From the NCBI GenBank assembly GCA_012845835.1, contig JABAKD010000023.1, positions 12,647,851 through 12,711,850 on the forward strand: a DNA stretch of 64,000 bases, given 5' to 3'. Under the pieces are notes generated by a model. That model saw only the letters and a list, made by a program, of their open reading frames with translations, made no database searches and was not told the DNA's origin. Both the position numbers and the translations under genes were made by a program. Below, one piece after another: positions 55,456-64,000 of this stretch. The stretch is from Undaria pinnatifida. Taxonomy: Eukaryota > Sar > Phaeophyceae > Laminariales > Alariaceae. How positions within the stretch are numbered: position 1 is the first letter of the stretch; every line of letters starts with the position of its first letter.

Positions 55456-55751
55456 GTGAGTACCCTGCAGAACACAACCTTGCAATGAATTTTCACATCT
55501 GCATGATCAACATAACGGAAATCTGTCTTTTGTTTTACAGCTTTTTATTTTGACGATGTTTTGATGTACGGAAGCCTTGCAAAACAAGCATGGGATGGTA
55601 TTTATTAATCCGGTGTTGAGGCGTATCGTTAACTTTTACGTTGCCTCCACGCAGACGCGAAACAAACCTAACATGGTGGCTGCCGTTTCTCTTTATGCCA
55701 CTCTTTGTACCATCGCCTTTGTACGTCCTTTGCATGTCCGTTGCACGCCAG

Positions 55752-55819
55752 ATCACGGCAAGACAACCTTGGTGGACGCAATGCTTCAACAAAGTTCAGT
55801 CTTCCGAGACAACGAGCAG
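55752..55819 (+). CDS. typA: TypA/BipA-like GTPase, exon 3: P-loop completed
   Basis: After the acceptor TTGCACGCCAG, two bases complete the Asp codon begun in exon 2. The exon then reads HGKTTLVDAMLQQSSVFRDN-EQ and stops at a GTGGGA donor in phase 0. Joined with exon 2 the protein reads NLAIVAHVDHGKTTLVDAML, the family P-loop (G1) with the catalytic-region Lys and Thr intact, and FRDNEQ matches the beginning of switch I in TypA. The next exon should begin V-Q-E-R-x-M-D-S; I did not find it up to 64000. Frame, phase and family match together make this a confident exon despite its distance. Confidence 0.88.
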
Positions 55820-58337
55820 GTGGGACCTCAAGACTTCCTTAGTTTCTGTTTTTGTGGAGGCACACCTTTTGTTGTTTTCAGATTGCCTCTAAGTGCATAC
55901 GTTTGCCGTCAACCTATGCCCTTGCATTCGGTCGCGTTCGCTTTTTTTATTATGTTGCGTTTGAGCAAGGGCTCATGAAAATAATATGTTAGTGTCATCG
56001 GTCGATCGCGTGGGGCACATATGTGTGTAACCCGGGTAAGACTTACAAATGGGGCGTAACATAGAGGCTCGGCACGTCTTCGTGTACTGTTATCACGAGC
56101 AATTGCGGTATATCAGAGTGCCAAATTAAGACCCACGAACATGCACGCGCGTGAGTGCAAGTTTCCGCTCGAGCTCGTCGGAGCTGGTATGGTAACCTCT
56201 TGATACTCCGTGATCATTGTGTGCACTAACCCCAGCGCTGTGAGTCGACTTTTCGTGGATAGTTTTTAGTTCGATGGTGGAGTACGGCGGGCTGGCCAGC
56301 TCCCAGCCCAACGTAAACGTGACTGAAACATGTCGATCACGGGACCTGTGGACGAAACGCCCCACAGCACCGAAGCCTCAAATTGTCCTTACCAAGCAAG
56401 AATTAAGAGACTCCCCCGATGATTTTTATAGAACAAGATGAATGAGTGCGTTTGGTGCTGCTTTAGATTGTAAATCTGCTTTGGCGAAGATTCCAGATCC
56501 AGATCCGTCTTCAATGCGGCCGCCTCCTGAAATATCTGCCTGTCTTGAAACCGACGCTGCCTTTCTGCCCCAAGCGCAAATTCCGCCTGTAGCCTGCATC
56601 CTCCTTCCCCTTGAAACATTTTTGCCCGAAAGCCTAAGCTCTTTCTCCGAGGAAATTTTGGCCTCCATCTTTATAAATATAATTCGCTTTGCGGTTCTCT
56701 AAATAATGCGCTTTAGCTGCTATGAATTGTGCACGGCTGGTGTGGTGCTACTGCAACGTTCTGTCTCGGCATTCCTTGGAAGCCTCCAGGCCGCCGATTC
56801 TTGTCGACGGCGCGACCCGCCGCTTTTTTATTAGTGTCGCCGCCGGTCTTATCCTAATAAGCGTTTGCGATTTGCTTCGCTGCTGCATTTGTTGGCCGTG
56901 GGCCATGCAAAGCCTTCCTCCATCTATAACCCATAATAGCCGATTTTTCGCGACATAGGGCGCCTATGCATCGCAATAACATCGGTGAGGTACGTTATTA
57001 AGCCCCTTAGAGCGCCACAACCCATTTGTTTACCTATTTCAAGTAATCTGTCCCTAAAAACAGTTTTTAATTTGGAGAGGGGTTAATAGCTGCCCACAAG
57101 TGTTTTACTGATGACGTTGGGTAAAAACCAATGTATTGTAATGACAACACGCACAGTAAGCCAGCGGGAATACTCTTTAGGTGTACCTACACGTATGCTA
57201 TGATTGTATGATTTGCCGTAGTGCAAGGGTTCCTCATGGGTGCCGGCGAGCTTCGGTTTGCGCCGGGCAGCATTTGGATTGGTCGGATTCAAAAGGCAGC
57301 GAAAGATGACATTACCACACCTAAATAAATTCTACACTACGCGTATAAAATGCATTCCTAATTCGTGTGCGGTGATCGATAGGACCAGCCCAAGCGCGCT
57401 CGGTTTAACAGACTTTTTGGTCTGACTAGCCCAAGCAGTCTTTCTTCTGGCTGGACAGATCGACGATGATATCCTACCACTGAATTTTTTTGGGGAGATA
57501 AATAGGCTTTTGAGTCTAGCTTTTCACTAGCTATTTCAAAAAGCTTTTCGTATCGCCTGGTTTTTAGCTCCTTAGCCCTAGCTCTTCTCGCTACACCAGT
57601 AGTCGTAGCTGGTCACATCACTGCAGCCTATCACCCGAGACCTGCCAGTAGCTTTAAACGTTTTGATCGTTGGCAGTTCAAGCCTCGCAAATTCAACGAC
57701 GACAACACACTCCATCAGTCGGGCGGCAACCTTTCGCGACCGGAAGATAACTATGCCAACTCGACGTTTCACTTGAACCATAGTACGCAGCAATACAAGC
57801 ATGTTGCTATGAATAGAAGCAAAGGCAAAGCCGCCGGAGGCTGCGCATTAGACGCAATGTAAACCAAGCCGTGCAAGCAGAAGCCCAACACATTACGCGA
57901 GAACGCCCAACCGCGACACGATTATTACTGGTTCCCCCGAGTGCGGCCGCTGTCCCAGGCTATTTTAGCTCTCCAATCGCTTTGAAGTGACGTTTGGGCC
58001 TGTATTCTCGGTCAAAAGCTCGAGTGGTGGGGCGTTGCGTAGTCTATTCTGGAGGAGCTAGGGGAAGCTAGGGGGCGGTAATTCCAAAACACGAGAAAGC
58101 GACACCACACTACTCCCCATGCCAGATTTAACACTAAACAAGCCGGTGGAGGTGGATTCCGCATGTCTAATGTACGCACGACTGAAGAATGCATTTTGTT
58201 GTCTTTTTTTTTACTTGATTGTTTTTTTCTCCCCGGTCTGGGAGTCTCCGAAAGAAGAAGTTTTTTCGTGCCGTTGCAACCGCTGGTTCTTTCGGAGTGT
58301 TTGCTGCTGCTTGCTGCTGCTTGCTGCTGCTATTTTT
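55820..58337. other. Start of typA-like intron 3; no gene recognised
   Basis: It begins GTGGGACC. No TypA-like exon and no other gene seen before hAT-3. Chance frames only (for example 56442-56702). Confidence 0.55.
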
Positions 58338-58346
58338 CAGGGCTTT

Positions 58347-58700
58347 TCACGGGTCGGGTCAAATCTCGCGGGTCGGGTCGGGTCGGGTCAGCTGCCCCAA
58401 CCCGACCCGCGAGATTTTCGAGATGTCTTGACCCGACCCGACCCGCGAGATTTTCGAGACGTCTTGACCCGACCTGACCCGACCCGCGAGATTTTCGAGA
58501 CGTCTTGACCCGACCCGACCCGACCCGCGAGATTTTCGAGACGTCTTGACCCGACCCGACCCGACCCGCGAGATATTGAAATCGTCCTGACCCAAACCGA
58601 CCCGACCCGCGACCATCCGGGTGACCCGCGAGATTCGGGTCGTCTGGCGGGTCACGTTAACTTGACCCGTGATATTTCTCACGGGTCAAAGTCAAAAAGT
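58347..58700. repeat. Left subterminal array of hAT-3
   Basis: About five units of 36-46 bp: GACCCGACCCGACCCGCGAG then ATTTTCGAGACGTCTT. The outermost part is inverted (CGGGTCGGGTCGGGTCA against CCCGACCCGCGAG), giving a palindromic edge. Confidence 0.85.
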
Positions 58701-58929
58701 CACGGGTCAAAGCAGGTATACCTCGGTCGGTTGGTTGGTCCTTGGTCCCTCGTGCTTTTCCCAGTATGTCGTGTTTTCTGCGTTTTTTACCGGCATTGTT
58801 TGCAGCTGATGATTATGTCATGTGGTGTGCGCGCGAGAAATAGGAAATAAACCGCAACCCACATGCATGGACATGCCCGTACCGCTAGACCACCGGGTCG
58901 ACCCGACGAGCGACCCGACGACCGAGCTA

Positions 58930-59420
58930 GTTATAAGTTATAAATGCAATCTCCGGTCCCGGCAAGCAGCCTAGCTGAGCCGCCTCCGGCAGCAAGCCCA
59001 CAACTGGGGCGGTGGATCTGTCATCAGGGGCTGCGATCCGCGAGGATGCGTTGTCTGCTGCTGGCGCTTGCTGCTGCCAGGGTGCTGCTGCTACCGCTGC
59101 TGCTGCTGCTTCGACAACGGCTGCTCTTCTTGCTTTTTTACGTTTGGTCACATTTCGTACTGGTATGATATTTCTCGAGCTAGCTACTATTTGTACTACT
59201 ACTGCTGTATCTATCCTCTATCTGTGCAGTCTCCAGCCCCCGTAAGCAGCCTAGCTGAGCCGCCTCCGGCAGCAAGCCCACAACTGGGGCGATGGGTCTG
59301 TCAACAGGGGCTGCGATCCGCGAAAATCCGGGGTCTGCTGCTGGTGCTTGCTGCTGCCAGTGCTGCTGCTGCTTCGACGACTGCCCTTCTTAGCCTTTTT
59401 ACGTTTGGTCACATTTCGTA
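58930..59420. repeat. Direct duplication inside hAT-3
   Basis: CAGCCTAGCTGAGCCGCCTC, AGCCCACAACTGGGGCG and TTTTACGTTTGGTCACATTT occur twice, about 285 bp apart. The second copy has a shorter CTG-type run. Confidence 0.85.
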
Positions 59421-59739
59421 CTGGTATGACCGTAATATTACTACTGTTGTTACGGCTTCAGTAGGTACGGGATTCGCGTCAGACTGCTGAATGCCTTGGT
59501 ACGAGTAGCTAGGGGTACTGCCTGGTGATTGTTCTGCTCGCTGTGATGACATACGATCGGAGCATCGGCACGAGGGAGGCAGGAAGCGAAAATGTGTGTA
59601 TTTTATTGGCGGACCCGCGGGCCCGACCCGCGGGGCGCCTGCACGGCATCAATGTGGCTCAGCTGGAAGTTTGAAAAAGGCGGATCCGCCGGCCAGATCC
59701 GCGGGTTTAACCCGCGGGTCAGCCTAAAACAACTCACGG

Positions 59740-60075
59740 GTCATTATTGCTTGACCCGCGAAGTGACCCGTATCTCGCGGGTCATGACCCGACCCGACCC
59801 GCGAGATTTTGAAAACCTCTTGATCCGACCCGACCCGACCCGCGAGATTTTGAAAACCTCTTGACCCGACCCGACTCGACCCGACCCGACCCGACCCGCG
59901 GGATTTTGAAGCCTCTTGACCCGACCCGACCCGACCCGCGAGATTTTGAAAACCTCTTGACCCGACCCGACCCGACCCGTGAGATTTTAAAACGTAATGA
60001 CCCGACCCGACCCGACCCGCGAGATTTTGAAACCCCCTTGACCCGACCCGCGGGTTGGGTCCTGACCTGTGAAAA
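59740..60075. repeat. Right subterminal array of hAT-3
   Basis: About six units of GACCCGACCCGACCCGCGAG then ATTTTGAAAACCTCTT. The spacer differs from the left array (GAAAACCTC against CGAGACGTC), so each array was homogenised separately. Confidence 0.85.
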
Positions 60076-60089
60076 GCCCTGCTATTTTT

Positions 60090-61554
60090 TGTTAGTAGTA
60101 TGTTTCGCGATTGTTCGCGCTTCTTCTCTCCGCTAAAGTGTATGCGCTTCGGCCGCAAGGTCGTTGTATTAGGATGGATCCGGCGAGCGCGAAGCACAAG
60201 CGTTTTTTTCTTGGTTTTCCAAGGAAAAACGCCTTTTCATATCGGATCGCATGCGAGGGTAGGGTGCCTTGAATTTGTTCATCTGTTTGTGTGTGAAAAC
60301 CTTTTTTCCGGCCTCGTTTGTCAACCGCACTCGACGTACAAACGGCACCGAGGCCAGTTCCGACGGGTTCTGTGCACGCTCAAGTAACGACCAACTCTTT
60401 GCGCTGGTTTCGGTGTGATTCATTAAGAGTTCGTCGAGACGTGTGACTTCACAGGCACGAAAACTGGGTTCGTATCACATGATTTTCATTTTTTCGAAAC
60501 ATGTATCATACAAATGATGAAACGGGCATTTTTTTCTTCGTGAAAAATCAATTTTACCGACCGAGCCCAATGTGTCTGTCCGCCCACATTACCGTTTGGG
60601 CCCGTGTCCCTGAGACGTGCTGCAAGATATATTGTCAGGCCCACCGTACGAATGAGGGGACGGAAAAGCTCTCGTGCAGGTACCGTGGAGATGGCTGGAG
60701 TACGTACCTCCGATCTTGGGTGTGTTTCGATGATCGGAGATAGTTGCAGAGTTTCCGCCTTCAAGAATTGAAACGAAAAGAAACAAAACTACTGCTGCTA
60801 TTTTCAGGGGGTTGATCGACGAGACGCACACACAGCGACCCTGACCCGGCCCTGGTCTCGTGTGTTCCCCTGCTGCTGCTGCGAGTAAGCAGCAGCAGTA
60901 CGAGTACCAAATGTTATTGCCTCTGAAAACAGAACGTAAATATCAAACAGCGTCGACGTGCGTTCATGTTGGTTTCTTCGGTTCACATTTACGACATGAC
61001 CATGTATGCAGTGGATGCTGCTGTTCTTTAGCTTGCTGCTCTGCCTCAGAATTTGCGGTAGTCACCCAGCGTCGCGGATTGGGCTACTGCAGATTTTGAG
61101 GTCGCACGCCGCATTAATTGCCAGTTTCGAGTACTTGGAACCAAGAAAGCGGGCCATATGTACTGTGCATGAAATAAAAGTGATGACTGTTGTGCTACTG
61201 CTACTACTGTATTATGCATAATGCATTCATACGTGGTTTTAAAACAGGGCCAGGACGATCGAACACTTTCTTTCTCACTACGTTATAAAGCAAAGTGTAC
61301 GCACCAAAAAAACGGTTGTACGTTAGGATTATGTCATCCCTACTTGGTTAGCTGCTGCTACTGCCTCCTCTGTTTCGCTGCTGTGCTATCAATACTGCAT
61401 CTATACTGGTATATGTTTTCATTATCTTCTCTTTGCGTCACCATCTTTTAGTCTGCTCGCTTTATTTTTTTAGTTTGCCGTTCCCTGCTACGTTTACGTT
61501 TAGTGCTTGGGTTCTACGCTCACTTTTTTTTGTGCGTAGCATTCTGCATGCAAC
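60090..61554. other. No gene recognised
   Basis: Intron 3 sequence with CAG/CTG runs near 60870 and 61015 and no coding similarity. Confidence 0.4.
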
Positions 61555-62010
61555 TAAAACATGTAAAGGGGGCAGAAAGAAGAGACCCATGATTTGGTGC
61601 GAACAGCGAATTGATACTTCCGAGAGCTGCTTGTGCAGAGCTAATTGCTACATGCTGTGCTGTGTGCTTGTCGGCGATGCAGCGTTCTGATCGGCAGTGC
61701 GGGTGCAATTTGCGTAGGGGGGGAAAAATGTGACCGAAAGGGATCGACCGAAGAAAAATAGAAAATACGAATACGCAACACATACACACCGGTACCTGGT
61801 ACGTGGTTATTCGTTTCATACCTGGTACTGCTCTATGTTCGAAAGAAAGCACACAGTGCATAACGACACAGCACCGGAGCACTTACAAGGCACTGCACGG
61901 CGCTGCGATGCTGAGCTGTATATAGCTGGGCTGATCTGAGCTGGGCGTGCATTGTTATTCAACAACGTAGTACCTGGTATGTACATACCTGGTGTAGTAG
62001 TACCGGTGCG
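61555..62010. repeat. Dispersed repeat (TATA-palindrome family) copy
   Basis: GACCCATGATTTGGTGCGAA, GAGCTGCTTGTGCAGAGCTA, CTGTATATAGCTGGGCTGAT and GGGCGTGCATTG align in order with 31875-32230. Confidence 0.65.
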
Positions 62011-62194
62011 TGGTAATTACAAAAAACAAAAAAGCTGAGAAGCGCTGAGAAGCGCTGAGAAGCGCTTTTTCAGGCACACGTGCCCGCTCAGCCGTCCGGT
62101 GTGGGGAGCCAAAAAAATAGAGGCCGCTCAGGAAGTCGATATTGGTAAGTAGGTCTATAGGACTTTCCACTAGGACTTTCCACTAGACCACAGA

Positions 62195-62245
62195 GTCACT
62201 GTGACTTCGTGGTCAAGTGGATAGTAGTGTTGCGTCTTGACTAAA
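62195..62245 (+). other. tRNA-A-box-like motif
   Basis: TGACTTCGTGGTCAAGTGGA-TAG fits a pol III A box, but no convincing B box or cloverleaf follows. Probably the head of a decayed tRNA-derived SINE. Confidence 0.25.
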
Positions 62246-62427
62246 AAACCAAATTGCTCTTTGATTTAAATCGAATGGTTTTTAAAAATCAATCTCAAGT
62301 CAACTTTTATTTGAAACTACTAATGTAGATCAATCTCGGTCGAGATCTCGATCAACCGTATTTCGTTGATTTCTTGGTCGATTTATTTTGTTGTTCGCCT
62401 CTGAGCCGTCCGCATAGCTTTTTTTTT

Positions 62428-62607
62428 TTTCCTTCTTTTTATCTTGCGGCAGATGGGGAAAAATAAAGCTTAAGCTCACCACACTTCCACGTATTTTCAT
62501 AAGCATCGTGTGTCGATTTAACTCAGTTGCTTTCGCAACCCAACGCTAGCTGGCGCACCCTTCGGATCCCACTGTAGGGATAGCGTAAGCTGCCCCTATC
62601 AGTGGTC
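62428..62607. repeat. Dispersed repeat, about 190 bp (copy 2 of 2)
   Basis: GATGGGGAAAAATAAAGC, CTCACCACACTTCCACGTAT, CCCAACGCTAGCTGGCGCAC and CCTATCAGTGGT match 4030-4195 at about nine in ten. Confidence 0.7.
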
Positions 62608-64000
62608 CTCATTACAACCCCGGCAGCGCAAGCTGCCGTTGTATACGGATGCGTGTGTATGTCGACCATGGCGTCTGCCCGCCATGCCATGCTTCCACAG
62701 ACCATACAAAGTCCCTGGCTCTTCATTTGACCTCTCCTGTTCCTGTTGCACCGGGTATATGGTGCTGCTAAGCTACTACCAGTGTACGGTATAAACGCGA
62801 AGCTTTGCCACCTGCGGCCCCGCGCATGCCTGTACCGATAGAGGTTGTCAGAGGCAAACAGAGGCCGTAAATGCGACACTACATACCAAAGATGTCAGAA
62901 GAGGACACTTTGACCCCTTGACAGACGGCAATCTTTCCAAAATTTACCTTGACAGACGCCAAACTACTAGGTTGTAGTATGGAAGGCTTGGTTTTACATC
63001 CTTGATCGCTGGACGTTTTTCCGTGACTGACCGTCTCCTGACATATTTGCTACATCCAGGCAAACAGTGCAAACTTTAGTCGCGGTTGAGTGCTGGAACA
63101 AGGTACCGAACACCAAGAAACACACACTCCCTGCTTCCGTATGTACACAGAAAATATAACTGGTCAATACGAAAAAGGGCAAAAAAGGGGGGATCGGGGG
63201 CACGTTAGTCTTCGAACTCCCGCCATCAGATTAGTAGAAAAACAAAAGGGGGAAAAAGTGGACGTACGCGTAAAAGAAGAAGGAAAACGGAGGGCATGCC
63301 GGGGTTTGTGGAGCTACTTGATGAAGGTGCCATTACCCAATCTTGATACTCGTTCGTAACAGCAGCAGCAGCCGCACAACTAATATGCACGTGTTGCTTC
63401 AACCACACCCAGCAGCAGCGGCAGCGCCAGCAGCAGTTCGACAAATAGTAAGCAGTACCCAGTGTAATATGATGTGCATACAAATCACATCTTTCCTTTA
63501 AGCCGGTACGAGTAGAACAAAAAAAAGAGGGAACAAAGACGTGAATAAAAAAAAAAGTCAAAACATATCGGATACACACTAAGGCTCAAACGCAAAGGGA
63601 AGACAAACAAGAGACTTGAAAAAAACTGCTCAAAAAAGGGGGTTCACCGCTATATATTCGAGCTCGCGGCTTGTGCTAAGAAATGTTCGCGGCTGCACGT
63701 CGAGGTGCTGCTGCTGTACAACAAGGGCTTATTGGTGGCACACACTTGTGTGTTTTTTTGCGTACAGCTACGCTCTTGACATTTCAAAACAGAAATTTGT
63801 CCAGAAACGTGATTTAGCAGGGGCCGTCAAGACACGAAACGAAAACGGCCGGGGCCGCCCCCGTCAGAGTCGGGAAGGGCGAGCAAGGTGAGGCACGTTC
63901 ATGAAACAGCGCGCCGAGAGACGGACCTCTGCTCGATCTATCTCAAGAACGGCTTAAAACCTGGTCTAAAACGGACCTACAGTTGCTCTCGTGCAACCTC
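62608..64000. other. No gene recognised to the window end
   Basis: 62890-62980 resembles 49160-49210 (ATGTC(A/G)GAAGA, ACTCCTTGACAGACAG / ACCCCTTGACAGACGG). CAG-rich tract near 63361-63440. No TypA-like exon. Confidence 0.4.

Larger units (their letters stand above)
31607..55751 (+). other. typA-like intron 2, 24,145 bp
   Basis: Phase-1 intron from GTGAGT (31607) to GTCCGTTGCACGCCAG (55751). It splits the Asp codon (G|AT) of the AHVDHGKT P-loop. It is filled with repeats and one LTR-like element, annotated separately. No other host gene is recognised in it on either strand. Unusually long for an algal intron; a misjoin in assembly is an alternative. Confidence 0.8.
58338..60081. mobile_element. 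hAT-3: non-autonomous hAT-like transposon with GACCCG arrays
   Basis: Perfect 8-bp target duplication CTATTTTT (58330-58337 and 60082-60089). The inverted termini match at 19 of 21 positions (CAGGGCTTTTCACGGGTCGG left; CAGGGCTTTTCACAGGTCAG right complement). Both ends carry subterminal arrays of GACCCGACCCGACCCGCGAG-ATTTT. The 1-kb centre has a direct duplication (58930-59140 and 59220-59410) but no transposase. The terminus CAGGGCTTTT and 8-bp duplication fit the hAT superfamily. It lies in intron 3 of the typA-like gene. Confidence 0.88.

Noticed and set aside
53942-55480. A fourth hAT-like element around the GGGTACGG arrays
   Set aside because: No inverted termini or 8-bp duplication could be found; the array ends are in direct, not inverted, orientation.
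55820-64000. Exon 4 of the typA-like gene
   Set aside because: I looked for V-Q-E-R-x-M-D-S and the D-T-P-G-H region in all forward frames and found neither; it must lie beyond the window.

Overview
This window is eukaryotic nuclear DNA, most likely from a photosynthetic stramenopile (brown alga or relative). The case rests on one recognisable host gene. Its first exon encodes a signal peptide followed by an A|F junction (the ASAFAP-type bipartite plastid signal of algae with secondary red plastids), and the next exons encode the start of a TypA/BipA-type translational GTPase. GT-AG introns, a decayed ankyrin-repeat gene of a type I associate with brown-algal genomes, and a very high transposon load agree with this. 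The species cannot be named from the sequence. Almost everything else is mobile DNA, its debris, or tandem repeats.

Layout. 1-1.9 kb: two weak cysteine-rich candidate exons, then a tandem repeat. 1.9-3.9 kb: a deleted hAT transposon (hAT-1) with an 8-bp target duplication (one mismatch), inverted termini, subterminal palindromic minisatellites and a fused transposase remnant. 4.0-6.5 kb: a dispersed repeat, a foldback element with about 0.6-kb arms, and a tandem repeat family. 6.8-7.5 kb: an ankyrin-repeat pseudogene. 8.36-13.28 kb: a larger hAT element (hAT-2) with a perfect 8-bp target duplication and BED zinc-finger and dimerisation exons. 13.8-18.3 kb, minus strand: a nearly complete MULE transposase gene (FAR1-type DNA-binding domain, DDE core, SWIM finger) in about eight exons. 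18.4-19.5 kb: an inverted copy of the 5.4-6.5 kb repeat. 19.9-21.1 kb: a recent 585-bp tandem duplication. 21.4-30.2 kb: a young Ty3/gypsy chromovirus-type LTR element with apparently identical 490-bp LTRs and a 5-bp target duplication.

31.07-64 kb: the plastid-targeted typA-like gene. Exons 1 (31074-31231) and 2 (31485-31606) are close together. Exon 3 (55752-55819) lies 24,145 bp away, and exon 4 is not in the window, so the third intron exceeds 8 kb. The giant intron 2 holds an old LTR-like element of 3.1 kb whose empty target site survives next door, tRNA-derived SINE-like copies, GC-rich hairpin repeats, poly-C tracts and several tandem arrays. The start of intron 3 holds a third hAT element (hAT-3, 58338-60081) with a perfect target duplication and no transposase.

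The strongest observations are the typA intron that splits the GTPase P-loop codon, and three hAT-like elements that share one architecture: short CA-starting inverted termini, 8-bp duplications, and long subterminal arrays of short or palindromic motifs. All coordinates were read by eye; splice sites are inferred from frame and GT-AG consensus.
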